Positions 23,285 through 35,354 of a stretch of 64,000 bases of DNA are shown here, in pieces (position 1 is the first letter of the stretch; every line of letters starts with the position of its first letter). Under the pieces are notes generated by a model. The model was given only the letters and a program-made list of their open reading frames with translations, was not told where the DNA came from and ran no database searches. This DNA comes from Pseudophaeomoniella oleicola (Eukaryota; Ascomycota; Eurotiomycetes; Phaeomoniellales; Phaeomoniellaceae), in NCBI GenBank assembly GCA_003868215.1, contig QWDQ01000041.1, positions 62,001 to 126,000 on the forward strand, written 5' to 3'. The position numbers were made by a program, and so were the translations under genes.

Positions 23285-25879
23285 CTACGCTGCAGCAACT
23301 TGATCCAACCTTTCCGCGACCTCAACAAATTTCGAGATGATTCCTTCCAATTCCCCTCCAAGATTCTCCTCGTTGACCTTTCTGAAATGCAGAAGGAAGT
23401 CTGCCATCGCATTTCTTAGAGACTGCAGAGTTTCGCCCGGCAACTTAGCTTGAATCAATGCTCTCGCCTCGTCTTCTGCGCAGAGGGCGCTGAGCAGGAC
23501 TGTGAGATACCCAAAAGCAACGAGATTTTGGCCTTCCCCCACAGTTGTTGATAACGCTCCTATATCGGTTTCCTCGTCATTCGTAGAGAGGAAGAGCAAT
23601 ACGAGCTTGTCGACGAAGCTTTGAGTTTTCGAAATCTCTGGTTCACCTGGCTTGTACTGAAGACTTACGATGAGCTTTCGGGCAGACGCGCTCACCTCAA
23701 CAAGGTTGATGGCCGCTCCCAGAGATAGAATTACGGATTCCAACTCCTCAGTTGTACTCCCACTTGCGGGGGCTAGTTGAACGTAGTCGTTTGAAATGAT
23801 CTGTAGAACCGCAGAAAGTAGAGCGGAATCTGCAAGCGCATCGCAGAGCACAGCGTTATTGTTGGTTATATTGAGAATTAATCGAAGAACAAGGTGCTGC
23901 ATACGCCTGTAGCGTTGAACTGTAGGTAAAGACAGCGAAGCGAGAATAGGGCCAAGGCCCGCTAGTTTAGTCAATATCTGAACACGGTCATCGGTGAGAC
24001 TGCCCGTCTTTATGGTATAGGATTCGAGAATCGACACAAGTGGTTCCAACTGACACAGTACGTCAGCCTCGGCATGTCCCTCCATGTTGATCTCTAGGAG
24101 TAAGTCGACTAACGTGTCGAGTACTGATGGGGGTATGTCAATTCTGGGACCGTCGGAACCTTTAGAGCGACGTATGAGTATGTCGAGAAGTCGCAGAGCA
24201 ATGAGCCTCGGAGTCATGATGGTTGGCCGCTCGGTATCCTCCCACAATTCGCTTGCCAAAATAGCGGAACTGAACGATACTAGATCTCGTCTAGCCGCCT
24301 TTGAAAGGTTATACATCCGGGTTGCTGCGAGACCATCAACTGATTTGTGTTGTGTCAGCAGGTCGTTCAGATATGGTATGAGCGCAGACGCAGTGACCTG
24401 GACAATTCTAGAAGAAGCTTGGCCATCATGAAGAAGTTGTGCGGATAATACGCATTGCAAAGCCAGATCGATGAGATTATCCTCAGTGCCCAGCAGTTTG
24501 GCAAGCCGTTGGTCCATTGCATGACTGATAAACTGTGACCTGAACGACGCCTCCCGCATTTTAGACCCAAGTTGACAGTAGCCCAGAACTCGTCGGCCTT
24601 TGGTAGAACTGGTAATATCCTCGAAAAGAGAATCCAGACTCTCTTGAAACCGGACCGCTTCACCAGCTTTCCTGAGCTCATGGATACTTCTGATTCCACC
24701 AACACCAGCATCTTCATCAACATCTAGCATTTCAAAACTGTCAAGATGACCCACTACAGATGTCTGGATCTTTTGGGAGCTTCCTATGGCAGGCAACGGC
24801 GGTATTTCGTCAATCATCGTCTCACTTAGATAGGAGCGTTGTTTTGCATATGTGAGTCTTGGAGCCGCAGTGGGAAGCGATTGGGAGGATGGAAGGCCAC
24901 TGGCTTTGAGGTTGACATCAGGCTTGGGGTGATGATGAGGTCGAATCTGGTCATCCACAGGCTGTGCTTCAGTCACGACCTCATCTACTGTCATCGTCAG
25001 GTCACCGGTCTCATCGCTAGTTTCTGGGGTCAACGACTCTGAACGATCCAAGGCGTCAATAAGCCTTGATCGGGATGCGGCGTGTCTCCTTTCCGCTTTA
25101 TGGATGGCCCTGTCTTGTGTTTTCCTCTCATGATCACTTGAGCTTCCGTCCGGAGACGCATTGGCCGACCACAGCTGCAGTCGAGCTAGTCCAAGCTTAG
25201 AAGGACTATCAACTGCTAGGTCGGTCTCAATGAGATCACGGGTTTTAGTAGTATAGCGTGGTGTACCATCAGGCGTTGGCATTGAGATTGAAGATGGCAT
25301 GTCACGATCCAAAGATTCTTTGGTGCTTCCCCTCTGTTTCGGAGGGGTCAGGGGTTGCTGTGAAGGCGATCTCGATGGGGCACTTGATGACATGCTTGGA
25401 GATCGCATAGGACTTGGATTTAACGTTTTGGGTGCATTGCGCTTAGACGTCTTCTGCGCCTTTCTTGGCCGTACTTTTGGAACAGAGCGACCAGATGTAT
25501 CTGCTGCCGAAACATGATTGCTGCCTCTTCCATTGCGCTTCTGCGCCTGATTGGCAGTGGAACTATCTGACGGGCTCTTCCCAACTGATCTTGAATTAAC
25601 AGCGTCCTGGGATTTGGCGGCCGATATAGGGGTAAGTCTTCTCCGCTTCCGCGCAGATTCTGGAAACCGAGTATCGTCGTCTGAAGAAGGTATATCGAAC
25701 AGCGCCGAGTCTTCTGGTTCTGCTGTTGTCGCTTTAGAAGCCTCTGAGTCTGTGTCGCGAGTATAAGGCGGTGTTCTCACAGACAGATTTTGTTCTTCAG
25801 GCTGCAGTTGACCGAAGAAATCGTGACCTCTGTTGGCGCGCTTTCCATAGGTAACAATCTTGCGACGAGGAGCCGCCAT
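23285..25879 (-). CDS. WPL1: Wings apart-like protein (WAPL/Rad61)
   Basis: Cohesin release factor that opens the ring together with Pds5. One uninterrupted reading frame gives 864 residues. It starts MAAPRRKIVTYGKR, the short N-terminal motif shared by fungal Wapl proteins. Residues 40-390 are disordered, serine- and proline-rich, with many basic and SP/TP sites. The Wapl domain fills the C-terminal half from about residue 410: ELRKAGEAVRFQESLDSLFE, then GYCQLGSKMREASFRSQF, then helical repeats to the end. The domain order and the linker before it fit Wapl well. The gene ends 269 bp from the SCCPDH-like gene (tail to tail). PDS5, its functional partner, is on the opposite strand 6.6 kb to the left. 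Confidence 0.93.
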   Translation of the reverse strand: MAAPRRKIVTYGKRANRGHDFFGQLQPEEQNLSVRTPPYTRDTDSEASKATTAEPEDSALFDIPSSDDDTRFPESARKRRRLTPISAAKSQDAVNSRSVGKSPSDSSTANQAQKRNGRGSNHVSAADTSGRSVPKVRPRKAQKTSKRNAPKTLNPSPMRSPSMSSSAPSRSPSQQPLTPPKQRGSTKESLDRDMPSSISMPTPDGTPRYTTKTRDLIETDLAVDSPSKLGLARLQLWSANASPDGSSSDHERKTQDRAIHKAERRHAASRSRLIDALDRSESLTPETSDETGDLTMTVDEVVTEAQPVDDQIRPHHHPKPDVNLKASGLPSSQSLPTAAPRLTYAKQRSYLSETMIDEIPPLPAIGSSQKIQTSVVGHLDSFEMLDVDEDAGVGGIRSIHELRKAGEAVRFQESLDSLFEDITSSTKGRRVLGYCQLGSKMREASFRSQFISHAMDQRLAKLLGTEDNLIDLALQCVLSAQLLHDGQASSRIVQVTASALIPYLNDLLTQHKSVDGLAATRMYNLSKAARRDLVSFSSAILASELWEDTERPTIMTPRLIALRLLDILIRRSKGSDGPRIDIPPSVLDTLVDLLLEINMEGHAEADVLCQLEPLVSILESYTIKTGSLTDDRVQILTKLAGLGPILASLSLPTVQRYRRMQHLVLRLILNITNNNAVLCDALADSALLSAVLQIISNDYVQLAPASGSTTEELESVILSLGAAINLVEVSASARKLIVSLQYKPGEPEISKTQSFVDKLVLLFLSTNDEETDIGALSTTVGEGQNLVAFGYLTVLLSALCAEDEARALIQAKLPGETLQSLRNAMADFLLHFRKVNEENLGGELEGIISKFVEVAERLDQVAAA

Positions 25880-26696
25880 TGTAGTGAAGCGCGGGTGAAT
25901 GAAGATTCAGTCTGCGCATGAGTTGAGTCAAATTTCAAAAAGCCATGTGTGAATAGAAAGGCAGGAACCAAGTGAAGGTTGTCTTTGAAGACTTTCGCGG
26001 GCCTCGAAAAGAATTGTGCTGTCTTCAGGCAGGCCTTTGTTGATCTGAATCCAGGTTTGGAGAAGTGAACGGTCGCAGATGCTCCACCCAAAAACATCCC
26101 AATCTTTGGGGTAGCAACCTACCTATTGCGTACTTGTACCTTACCTACAGGTAGTTAGCAGCCAAATCCCTCAGACATTATCTTATTCCATGATGTGAAA
26201 CCCAATCTTGGTTCAAAAGCCTGTAGAATGCAGTGATGTGGAATCAAGAGTCTGTACAGATAGTAAGAGAAAGAAAACCATGATCTCAGGACAGACAGTC
26301 AGTCAATCTATATTCCTATGAATACAATTTAGGCCTGTGACTCGGGAGAAGGTAGGTAATTATGTGTTAGCTGTACCCGGAGCCTCATCAGGGGTGAAAA
26401 GCAGCTCACGAATCCTAGACTTGATGTTTGCGATGTGCTTAGGCAGTTCATGTCTTCGATTTTAGCTCCTCATCAAGCAGATACCTGCATATTCAAGCTT
26501 TCCCTGCGGGCAATGCATTGATTCAAGCTAATACTGTCATACTGCTCCGGCTGTTAACGTTCAAAATGACTGTCCACTTGCTGATATTTGGCCTGTGCAA
26601 GAGTCGCAAACCATTTATTAGAACTTAGCGAGCACACAATTATTGCAGCTGCCTAGTACCACCAGCGAGCCAGATCAACGGTGATCTCCATCTGCA

Positions 26697-26708
26697 TACT
26701 ACGTAGTA
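26697..26708. repeat. Palindrome copy TACTACGTAGTA (12 bp)
   Basis: A perfect 12-bp copy in the WAPL-UPRT gap. Here the symmetry does not extend beyond the core. Confidence 0.7.
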
Positions 26709-26752
26709 GTGCCACTTGGGACATATCAGCTACAATGAATAGCGATTTCGGA

Positions 26753-26764
26753 CGGCAGCGACCG
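26753..26764. promoter_or_regulatory. CGG-N6-CCG element upstream of UPRT
   Basis: CGGCAGCGACCG lies about 520 bp before the UPRT start and is preceded by TTCGGA. CGG-N6-CCG is the known half-site layout for the yeast pyrimidine regulator Ppr1, a Zn2Cys6 protein. A motif with six fixed bases is expected roughly once in 4 kb, so this single site is only suggestive. Confidence 0.3.
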
Positions 26765-27242
26765 ATTGATATAGGTTAGGTAGCATCTAAGGGATGGCTA
26801 TTGGTGACTAAAGATACCCAGGCACTTACCTATCTCGCGATGTAGCAGACCTACGTGGTAAAGTTGCCCATCTAGTGGAGCTGTCTTAGCGATAGTGTCG
26901 ACAGGGTCTCAACTATCGGCGAGACCTTGTTTGGACGTTCAAAATGGAAATTGGGCGTGTGCATTTACTCCGCTGGCAGTGGTAAGCTCCCACAGATTGT
27001 TATCACAGAAGCCCTTCAAGTACTACTTTACTTGAGCTGCTGGAACTCATTGTCCAATTTACCTATTTTCAGTACTTCTCACACTGTTGTCTCAGGTCTC
27101 GACTATTTCGTTGTTAAATTTGTCGCATTGGGAAGTTGTGCTTGGCTGCCGGACTGGAAAATCGCTTCTTCTCGAAGAGGTTATCAAAAGCTCGCACTCT
27201 CGTAGCCCTACAATCACGTGCTTTGGACGGAGTTTTCTGTGA

Positions 27243-28184
<942 letters not shown>

Positions 28185-28319
28185 GCAAAATGAAACACCA
28201 AGGAAATTTCGAAAGAGATCAAAGAAATGGATATATTAGATCTTTTTCCGTACATCTGTGGTTCACCAGTTCCCACATCCTAGGCGCCAAGTTTGAAATA
28301 CATGTTCGTAAGCTAAATG

Positions 28320-28873
28320 TCAATAATCTTCACCATAACCGTCTTCATCTTCGTCGCCAGCACCGGCTGTTGCTGCCGCACCTGATCCTTCCGCTCTCGT
28401 CCCATAACTGCTGAACTTGCGATCCTCAGCATCTTGTTCCGCTGCCTCTTTAGCTACTTCATCGCATGCATCGATCCAGTCTGAGTATACATCAATGGCC
28501 GCCGAAAGGTCTATAAAATAATATTGATTGTCAGCATCAACACATTTGTTTCTGACCTGCAGGTACAATCTTGCCGTCGTGGCATTCAAACAACCGCAGG
28601 CTGGATAGAGTGCTTACAATTGATTCCGGTCTGGAATCTCTGCCCACAAACTCTGCAGTTGAGCTGCCCGACCCCCATTTTCTTGTCCATCTTTACCGTG
28701 ACTGCCTTTTCATGGTTGCAGAAAAGGCATGTAAACTGGGTTGCAAGAGGCTCTCTCTTTTTTGGGCCCTGGGGTCCACGTGAAGACTTCTTACGTTTAC
28801 CCTAGCGAAATGGAGATGTCAGCTATGAGGGTACGCAAAGGGCCCTCATAGAAAGGTTCAGCGAACGTACCAT
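28320..28873 (-). CDS. ELF1: Transcription elongation factor Elf1 (ELOF1)
   Basis: Small zinc-ribbon protein that travels with RNA polymerase II through nucleosomes. Three exons: 28873-28871 (the ATG alone), 28801-28618 and 28510-28320, for 125 residues. The start MGKRKKSSRGP is the basic N-terminus typical of the family. The zinc ribbon is CLFCNHE at about 27-33 and CRVCGQRF at about 51-58, followed by the invariant helix start AAIDVYSDWIDACDE. The C-terminus is a fungal-type acidic and glycine-rich tail. The ATG-only first exon is supported by GTACGT, GCTGAC and CTAG signals around a 69-nt intron and by the need for a start before GKRK. It is divergent from the URC1-type gene across 686 bp. 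Confidence 0.94.
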
Positions 28874-29559
28874 GTCGCAGAGGTAATCGGCAACCTGATT
28901 GCTGTCTTTCTGCCCGTGTGACAAGACCAGGGACACAGACAATGCTAAGACGGGGTATAGTTGAAAGATCCAAGATGCCTAATGCTCATCTCAATATCCT
29001 ATGCGTTTGTAGAACTTTGCGGCTCGTCGCAGGTCAGTGACGAAGGGTCAAACAATCGAACCTGACTAACGTAATAGGTTAAGTTCCCACCGCGAGCTGC
29101 GATCAACCGGGAATGTACGATTCGAACTTCACTAAAACAGGGCAACGTGGGGCATTCGACGGACGCGCTAATTCAAACGGAGTCCACCGCTTTGAATGGT
29201 TACAGCGGAATCAGAGGGGCTTATCGCATTGATGCTACCGTACCTATCGTACCTATCGTGCAGCTATCCAGATTCCCTTTCTCATGATTTCCATTGCTAA
29301 TTGGTCATTGTATTGTGATCCTCACTTCACCTCTCCTCGTCGTTCTCTTTCTCTCCTTCTTTCTCCTTCTCACCCTGATCATATCTCGTATACTCAGAGG
29401 TCTGATATCCTCTATATATCTGTCTTGATCCATACCTCTCCTCTCGCGCTTCATCGAACAACTTGTACGTTGTGATCAAAGATCTGTCGAAAATATAATT
29501 AGGAGGTAGACGTGATAGATCGCACAAGGAGCTCTCTCATAACTTCAAAAATATCTAAG
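28874..29559. promoter_or_regulatory. Bidirectional promoter between ELF1 and the URC1-type gene
   Basis: A 686-bp divergent spacer. A long CT-rich tract (about 29321-29380) lies upstream of the URC1-type start, a common core-promoter feature in fungi. A CGATAA (GATA-factor type) word occurs near 29220 on the minus strand. No CGG-N6-CCG element is seen here. Confidence 0.45.
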
Positions 29560-31233
29560 ATGGCTTCCGCTGGCGTCGATAACCCTGTCCTCAACGAAAT
29601 CTTGTCGACATTAAAGAAGCTGGAAGGGGATCAAAACCAGCTTGTTGCTGCCGTCGATGCAATCAATAGTCGTGTAGACCTCAATGCGTCTCTGACGAAT
29701 CTCCGAATCCCGTCCCAATCATCTGGATCTGCAACTGCAGAGCCAACAGGTGTCAAGCCCAGTGAAACCGAGAAACCCGTCAATGGGACGTCAGATCTTT
29801 CATCACCTGGAGAAACTGGGACGCCGTCAACGCAAATACCGCCGACGGCAGCTGAACATGGAAAGAAGTCCTCAGCAAGCTCCAGGATAATCCTGACCAC
29901 CTATCCGGGCCAGTCCGGGATCGATCCTCTGCCTATGGACTGGGGCAACCAAGATCCCTTGGCCCGTGGTCCTGTTGTGGTGAGCCGTCATGCTAACACT
30001 CTTCGCCGTCGAAATGGTAAACTCCTCTTCCCAGTCAAACAAGTACTCGGCTAATCCCGCTCTAGCCATTGGTGCCCATGGAGGTTCATATTCTGTCTAT
30101 AACGCTCTCGCTGTGGCAAGCAAGAACCTGAATATCGACCATCGACCAGACTTTACGAACACAGAGCCGGCAGTAAATATCGGTCCTTTCCCAGCCTGGG
30201 CCGACAAGAAGAAGATAGTGGCCATGGACCCTCTAGGTCACCTTGCCCCTTGGATATTCAAAGACATCATAACCAAGGAAGACGTTGACATTCGGCCAAC
30301 AATTGCCGTTACGAAAGCACACATGAAGATTCCGGAACTCGAAGAAAGTGTGCGTAAGGGCCGTCTAGTACCTGATGGTAAAATATGCATCAACTCAACA
30401 GGAGAGTTGGCCGTCACGAAATTCGCTGTGGAACCGGTATGGTACCTTCCCGGGGTTGCAGAAAGATTTGGCATCGGTAAGTGGCTTCATGGAAACGGCG
30501 AGTCTCGGCGCTGCTAACAGATATGCCAGAGGAATCGGTCCTCCGACGAGCACTCTTTGAGAATACCGGAGGTTCTTATCCTGAACTCATTACAAGAAAC
30601 GATATCAAATTGTTCTTACCGCCTATAGGAGGGTTAACGGTATATTGCTTTGGTGATCCCGCCAAGATGTCGGACCCGAACGTTCGTCTCGCACTTCGAG
30701 TACACGACGAGTGCAACGGAAGCGACGTTTTCGGTTCAGATATTTGCACATGCAGACCGTACCTGATTTTTGGCATTGAGGAAGCCGTCAAAGAAGCTCA
30801 GAAAGGCGGCAGTGGCGTGGTGATATACTTCCGAAAAGAAGGCCGAGCTCTTGGGGAGGTCACCAAATATCTAGTGTACAATGCTCGCAAGCGAGGCACC
30901 GACCGTGCGAGCGAGTACTTCAAGAGGACGGAGAACATAGCTGGTGTCAAGGACATGCGCTTCCAGGCTCTCATGCCGGATATTTTGCACTGGCTTGGAA
31001 TCACTAAAATCGATCGCATGCTAAGCATGTCGAACATGAAGCACGATGCGATTGTGGAACAAGGTATTCCCATCCATGAGAGGATTCCAATTCCCGATGA
31101 GATGATACCAGAGGATAGCAGAGTGGAAATTGATGCCAAGATACATGCGGGTTATTTCACAACAGGCAAGGTCATGACAATGGAGCAACTATCTGCAGTA
31201 CAAGGGAGAGCTTGGGAAGATATTGACCATTAG
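29560..31233 (+). CDS. URC1: GTP cyclohydrolase II-like protein of the URC1 type
   Basis: Three exons (29560-30016, 30066-30476, 30530-31233) give 523 residues. The first 100 residues are disordered. Then come the N-terminal domain paired with GCH-II in this subfamily (AIGAHGGSYSVYNALAVA, about 153-170; MDPLGHLAPWIF) and a GCH-II domain (about 300-480). That domain keeps the zinc-site cysteines in HDECNGSDVFGSDICTC and has EGRALGEVTKYLVYNARKRG where riboflavin enzymes have EGRGIGL. The fused N-terminal domain and altered motifs separate it from riboflavin Rib1 and match Urc1 of Lachancea kluyveri, needed to open the uracil ring at nucleotide level. UPRT, another URC component, lies 1.4 kb upstream. 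An in-frame ATG at 29512 would add 16 residues; 29560 was preferred because it starts MASAG and fits Kozak context better. Confidence 0.88.
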
Positions 31234-31569
31234 CATACTAGGATATTTATCTAGGTATGTAACTATCAAGTTTCGCTTGAGAACTAGTCACCACATGTCC
31301 AACATAATCACGTATTGTAGCTAGGCCTTGTAGTGGAGTATCGGTCATCCCCTTAGGTCTCGAGGCCGATTCTAAATCTTGGCAACTGATTTCCCAATTC
31401 GGTTTCTAGGGCTCGCTGAACTCTATCCCTCTTGGCGTCGAAGGAATCACTGTGATTTTTGCCCGCAAAGTTAGAACATCGATCCGCGACATCTCGAACT
31501 CACCACGACCTTTCGACCAACGCCAACTGCCCTGTCGCGATCATCGTCAATTGATAGATAATCGCAATC
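31234..31569. promoter_or_regulatory. eS1 promoter and URC1 3' leader
   Basis: A 336-bp tandem spacer. It must carry the URC1 terminator and the promoter of the highly expressed eS1 gene. No TATA box or known ribosomal-protein promoter word is obvious. Confidence 0.4.
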
Positions 31570-32555
31570 ATGGCTGTCGGAAAGTTAGTGATACCCCTCG
31601 AAATACAAATCGCCATCAGCTAAAGGATTCGTGCAGGAACAAGCGCCTCTCTAAGGGCAAGAAGGGTCTCAAGAAGAGGACTCAAGATCCCTTCGCCAGG
31701 AAAGACTGGTACAACTTGAAGGTGCGTTGGATTTATGAGCAATACATTATTGATGGACCTTACTGACGTTCCTCAGGCCCCTTCAACCTTCAACATCAGA
31801 GAGTACGAACCATTCGCAACCGATCATTTGGAATATCAGATCTAACGCAGATATAGTGTCGGCAAAACTCTTGTCAACAGAACCACTGGTCTTAAGAACG
31901 CCAACGATGCTCTCAAGGGCCGTATCTTCGAAGTCTCCCTTGCCGATCTCCAACAAGATGAGGAGCACGCTTTCCGCAAGGTCAAGCTTAGGGTCGACGA
32001 AGTCCAGGGCAAGAACTGCTTGACCAACTTCCACGGTCTCGATTTCACATCCGACAAGCTTCGATCTCTTGTGCGCAAGTGGCAAACTTTGATTGAGGCC
32101 AACACCACTGTCAAGACTACCGATGACTACCTGCTCCGACTTTTCTGCATTGCCTTCACTCAACGACGACCAAACCAGGTCAGGAAGACTACATATGCAC
32201 GCTCTTCGCAAATCAGGTCCATCCGCAAGAAGATGGTTGATATCATCCAGCGCGAGGCTGCCAGCTGCTCATTGGCTCAATTGACTGGAAAGTTGATCCC
32301 AGAAGTTATTGGTCGTGAGATCCAGAAGGCTACCCAAGGCATCTACCCATTGCAAAATGTATGGCAGATTCCAAGCGAGTGAACCTTTGAGTATGCTAAC
32401 AATTTGATCAGGTCCACATCCGCAAGGTCAAGCTTCTCAAATCACCAAAGTTCGACCTCGGTGCTCTTCTCAATTTGCACGGAGAGTCATCGACTAACGA
32501 CGAGGGACAGAAGGTTGAGAGAGAGTTCAAGGAACAGATTTTGGAGACTGTGTAA
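31570..32555 (+). CDS. RPS1: 40S ribosomal protein eS1 (S3Ae)
   Basis: Component of the small cytosolic ribosomal subunit near the mRNA exit site. Five exons: 31570-31583, 31637-31721, 31777-31802, 31857-32358 and 32412-32555, giving 256 residues, the standard length. The protein reads [19 protein letters not shown], then [37 protein letters not shown] and [18 protein letters not shown], and ends in the family's [16 protein letters not shown] and [12 protein letters not shown]. Exon 1 (14 nt) and exon 3 (26 nt) are very short; they are needed to reproduce conserved blocks, and all introns have GT-AG borders. The dense 5' introns are typical of ribosomal protein genes. No odd features. Confidence 0.97.
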
Positions 32556-32919
32556 ATGATGTTAGTCATTGGGCGAAAGAATTACGGTTGAACATGTCAA
32601 TTCCAGCATGATCCAGGAAGGGTTCTATCCGATACATGCTCTGGGGAAAAAGGTTATCATATCGGCACAAAGGGTGCTTTGCATAGCCAAGTCTACAAGA
32701 GAGTCAAATGAATCCATGTCTTTATAATATGTTCGTAAACCTGCATGATCAACCCGGAGGTGAATACATGGCCTGTATGTGGGCCCGATTTTGGAGACGG
32801 AAAGTCTACCCGTAGAAAATAGTCGTGTACACAGCAGCACATTATCCCAGCCAACTTCATGTCACTTTTCGCATAATGTCATTTGACCATCAATATCAAC
32901 GTTCCTTGGGCTGATAACT
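32556..32919. promoter_or_regulatory. Tandem spacer between eS1 and the hydrolase gene
   Basis: A 364-bp spacer holding the eS1 3' leader and the hydrolase promoter. Nothing else is recognisable. Confidence 0.4.
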
Positions 32920-34097
32920 ATGGCTATAAGGATTGTTAGCACACGGGTGGCAGCGGCCGCTCGTCCTTGCAATAAAAGGTGGTTTAGTGGTACTACGTAT
33001 TTACAGCACCTCAAACTCGCATACCGGTTGCACGCTGCGCCAGACAACAGTCCCAAGGATGAAAACCACCGTCCCATAATCTTCATGCATGGCCTGTTCG
33101 GCTCGAAACGCAATAATGGGACTGTCAGTACGTAAGGAACTCTTTCAAAGCTCCATTAGTTATGGTAGAGCGTCCGTTGTTTAACTGTCATGGATTGATG
33201 CAGACTACTTTCCCAAGACTTGAAGAGAGATATATACACAATAGTATGTCCATGCACTATCAAACGCCATAGGATGATCAAAATGCAGAGTGTGAAGGAC
33301 TTACGTACCGCGCTCTCTCTAGGACCTTCGCAATCATGGTGATTCACCGCATCATCCTCACCACGATTATCCTTCAATGGCAGATGATGTCGAGCACTTC
33401 ATCGCAGATCACAAACTTGACAAACCGACCCTTATAGGGCATTCAATGTATGGCCTCTAGACCTCGATGCTCCCTGCGCTGGGTTATCATGGGCTCTCCC
33501 AATCGCGTACGCCCTTCTAGACAGCTCAATCTGACTGACTCTGCCGTACCCAGGGGCGCCAAAGTTTCCATGATTATCGCCCTCCGAAATCCATACTTGG
33601 TCTCTGCACTGATTCCCGTTGATAACTCTCCCATCGACGCCGCCCTCAAGTCTGACTTCTCAACATATATCGAAGGCATGCTCGCTGTTGAAGCCTCCAA
33701 ACCGACGAACTCCAAACAGGCCGATAAAGTAATGGCCAAATACGTATCCAACCTTGGGATTCGTCACTTTTTGCTCTCCAATCTCAGACGTCACCGTGAT
33801 GGCTCTCCGTGGACCTTCAGTATACCACTCAAAACACTTGCCAGAAGCATACAAGAAGGTCATATGGCTGATTTCCCATACAAGGACCCGGGGGTGAAGA
33901 GATACGAGGGGCCAACACTGGTGGTTCGAGGCACCAAGAGTCATTATATCCCAGATGAATTCTTACCGACGATCGGAGAGTTTTTTCCTCGTTTCGAGTT
34001 GTTAGACATCGACTGTGGACATTGGGTCATAAGTGAGGAGATGGAGAAGTTCCGACAGGGCGTTCGGGACTGGTTCGAGAAGTTGGAGGAGAAGTGA
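32920..34097 (+). CDS. Mitochondrial-type alpha/beta hydrolase (Imo32/ABHD11/Eat1 family)
   Basis: Four exons (32920-33131, 33204-33243, 33323-33447, 33554-34097) give 306 residues. The N-terminus is arginine- and alanine-rich without acidic residues (MAIRIVSTRVAAAARPCNKR), a good mitochondrial presequence. The fold markers are in order: HGLFGSKRNN (oxyanion loop), DLRNHGDSPHHP (the family's diagnostic block), GHSMGAK with the nucleophile serine near 124, and CGHW with the catalytic histidine near 285. The third member of the triad lies in the SPIDAA or IPDEFL region. Relatives include human ABHD11, yeast Imo32 and the yeast ethanol acetyltransferase Eat1, so ester hydrolysis or transfer in the mitochondrion is expected; the substrate is unknown. 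The exon 1/2 junction was set to keep STLLSQDLKRDIYTI in frame. Confidence 0.9.
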
Positions 34098-35354
34098 AAA
34101 TCTTCAGCTCTCTTTTTAAGATCTCTAAGGTGGTGCACACACGAAGAGGGGTAGGGCCAGCGACATACAAGAACAGGTCCTGCCTCCACAAATTTCACGT
34201 CCAACTCCCAATAATCCTCTTAATCGAACATGATATTGGACAAACGCGGGAAGTCGCGGAAGCCCCTGAGCAGCGACTTGTACGATATGAAGGCATGTTG
34301 TGGCCTCAACAGACATAGACCTGGGGAAACCTTTATTGACCCCGAACATCCGAACCTGTTCAACATATCTACATTGTTTTTAACAAAATTAGACCTAGAG
34401 ATAGAATAATGGACAATGTTGTTCCCTCGTTCCAAGATAATCTTATCGTGTATGAAACCAGATCTCAGGCTTTCCGTTTCCAACCAAGGATCACGGTGCG
34501 TGGTAAGTATGGATACGACTATGAGGCGTCTGTAGGCTGAGAGGCATATGGTCGCCACTTCAGTATTACATAGGAAGGGAAGTACAGAGCTCTGAAAACC
34601 AAACCCCGAAAGCGAAAAAGGATCAGGTCTGTACAGATGGAAAGAGTTTGCTCAGTAATGATCAACTTTTGATTTAATTGTCGATTACTATGTACAGAAG
34701 TCGATGTCAAGGTCAGACAGAAACCCCTGGCCAAACATACTGATACAGTCAGTTCGGGCCTGGACAGAGATGGATTGATCATCCAATTGTCCCCCATCTT
34801 CGTTATTCTGTTTCCATAGCACGGAGGATATGGCTAGTTGTTGCGCTTCTAGCCTCAGCCCGTCCGGCGGCGGATGGCGACTGACCCATTATTCGATGGG
34901 TGGATAATCGAAGTCACTCTCAGCGGTTGCTTCAGTGAAATTATGCATCAGAGAGTACACGTTCCAAACACGGATGAGTCTCATGCCTCGAGGGGTTCCT
35001 GTGGATTCCGTAATTACTCACAAGCCGCCTTGTCGTTCTCAAGCGGTGCCTGAAGCATATCGCCTGCCGGGTGAAGAGTAATCGCAAGTCCTTCAGATGC
35101 TGCATTCGCTGTTGGCTACCATCGACGTGACTGGCAATTGCTGATCGATTGACACGCCGATAGAACCAAAGAAGGGATCAAAAAAAAGCGGGAAAGAGCA
35201 AAAACGTAGTATATCAGCAGCAAGAAAAGATTGCTGGGAGCTCGATCGGGGGATTCCTGATCAGAGCAGGATTGATACAAGGAATCATAAGTCGTTCCCG
35301 GTCTTTGATGCTTGCAGAACCGATGTTGAGGTACTCTGTCATGCCTTGGAACCC
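34098..35354. other. Convergent gap of 1.3 kb
   Basis: The hydrolase gene and RTT103 both end here. The interval is longer than needed for two 3' leaders, but no coding sequence, repeat or structured RNA is evident by eye. Confidence 0.5.

Noticed and set aside
28990-29160. B-box-like words (TCGAAC) suggesting a tRNA gene
   Set aside because: No matching A-box or cloverleaf could be drawn around them. No tRNA was found elsewhere by eye either, though a tRNA search program was not available.
29512-29559. Upstream in-frame ATG for the URC1-type protein
   Set aside because: It would add 16 residues of unconserved sequence and has a poorer start context than 29560; kept only as an alternative in the gene entry.
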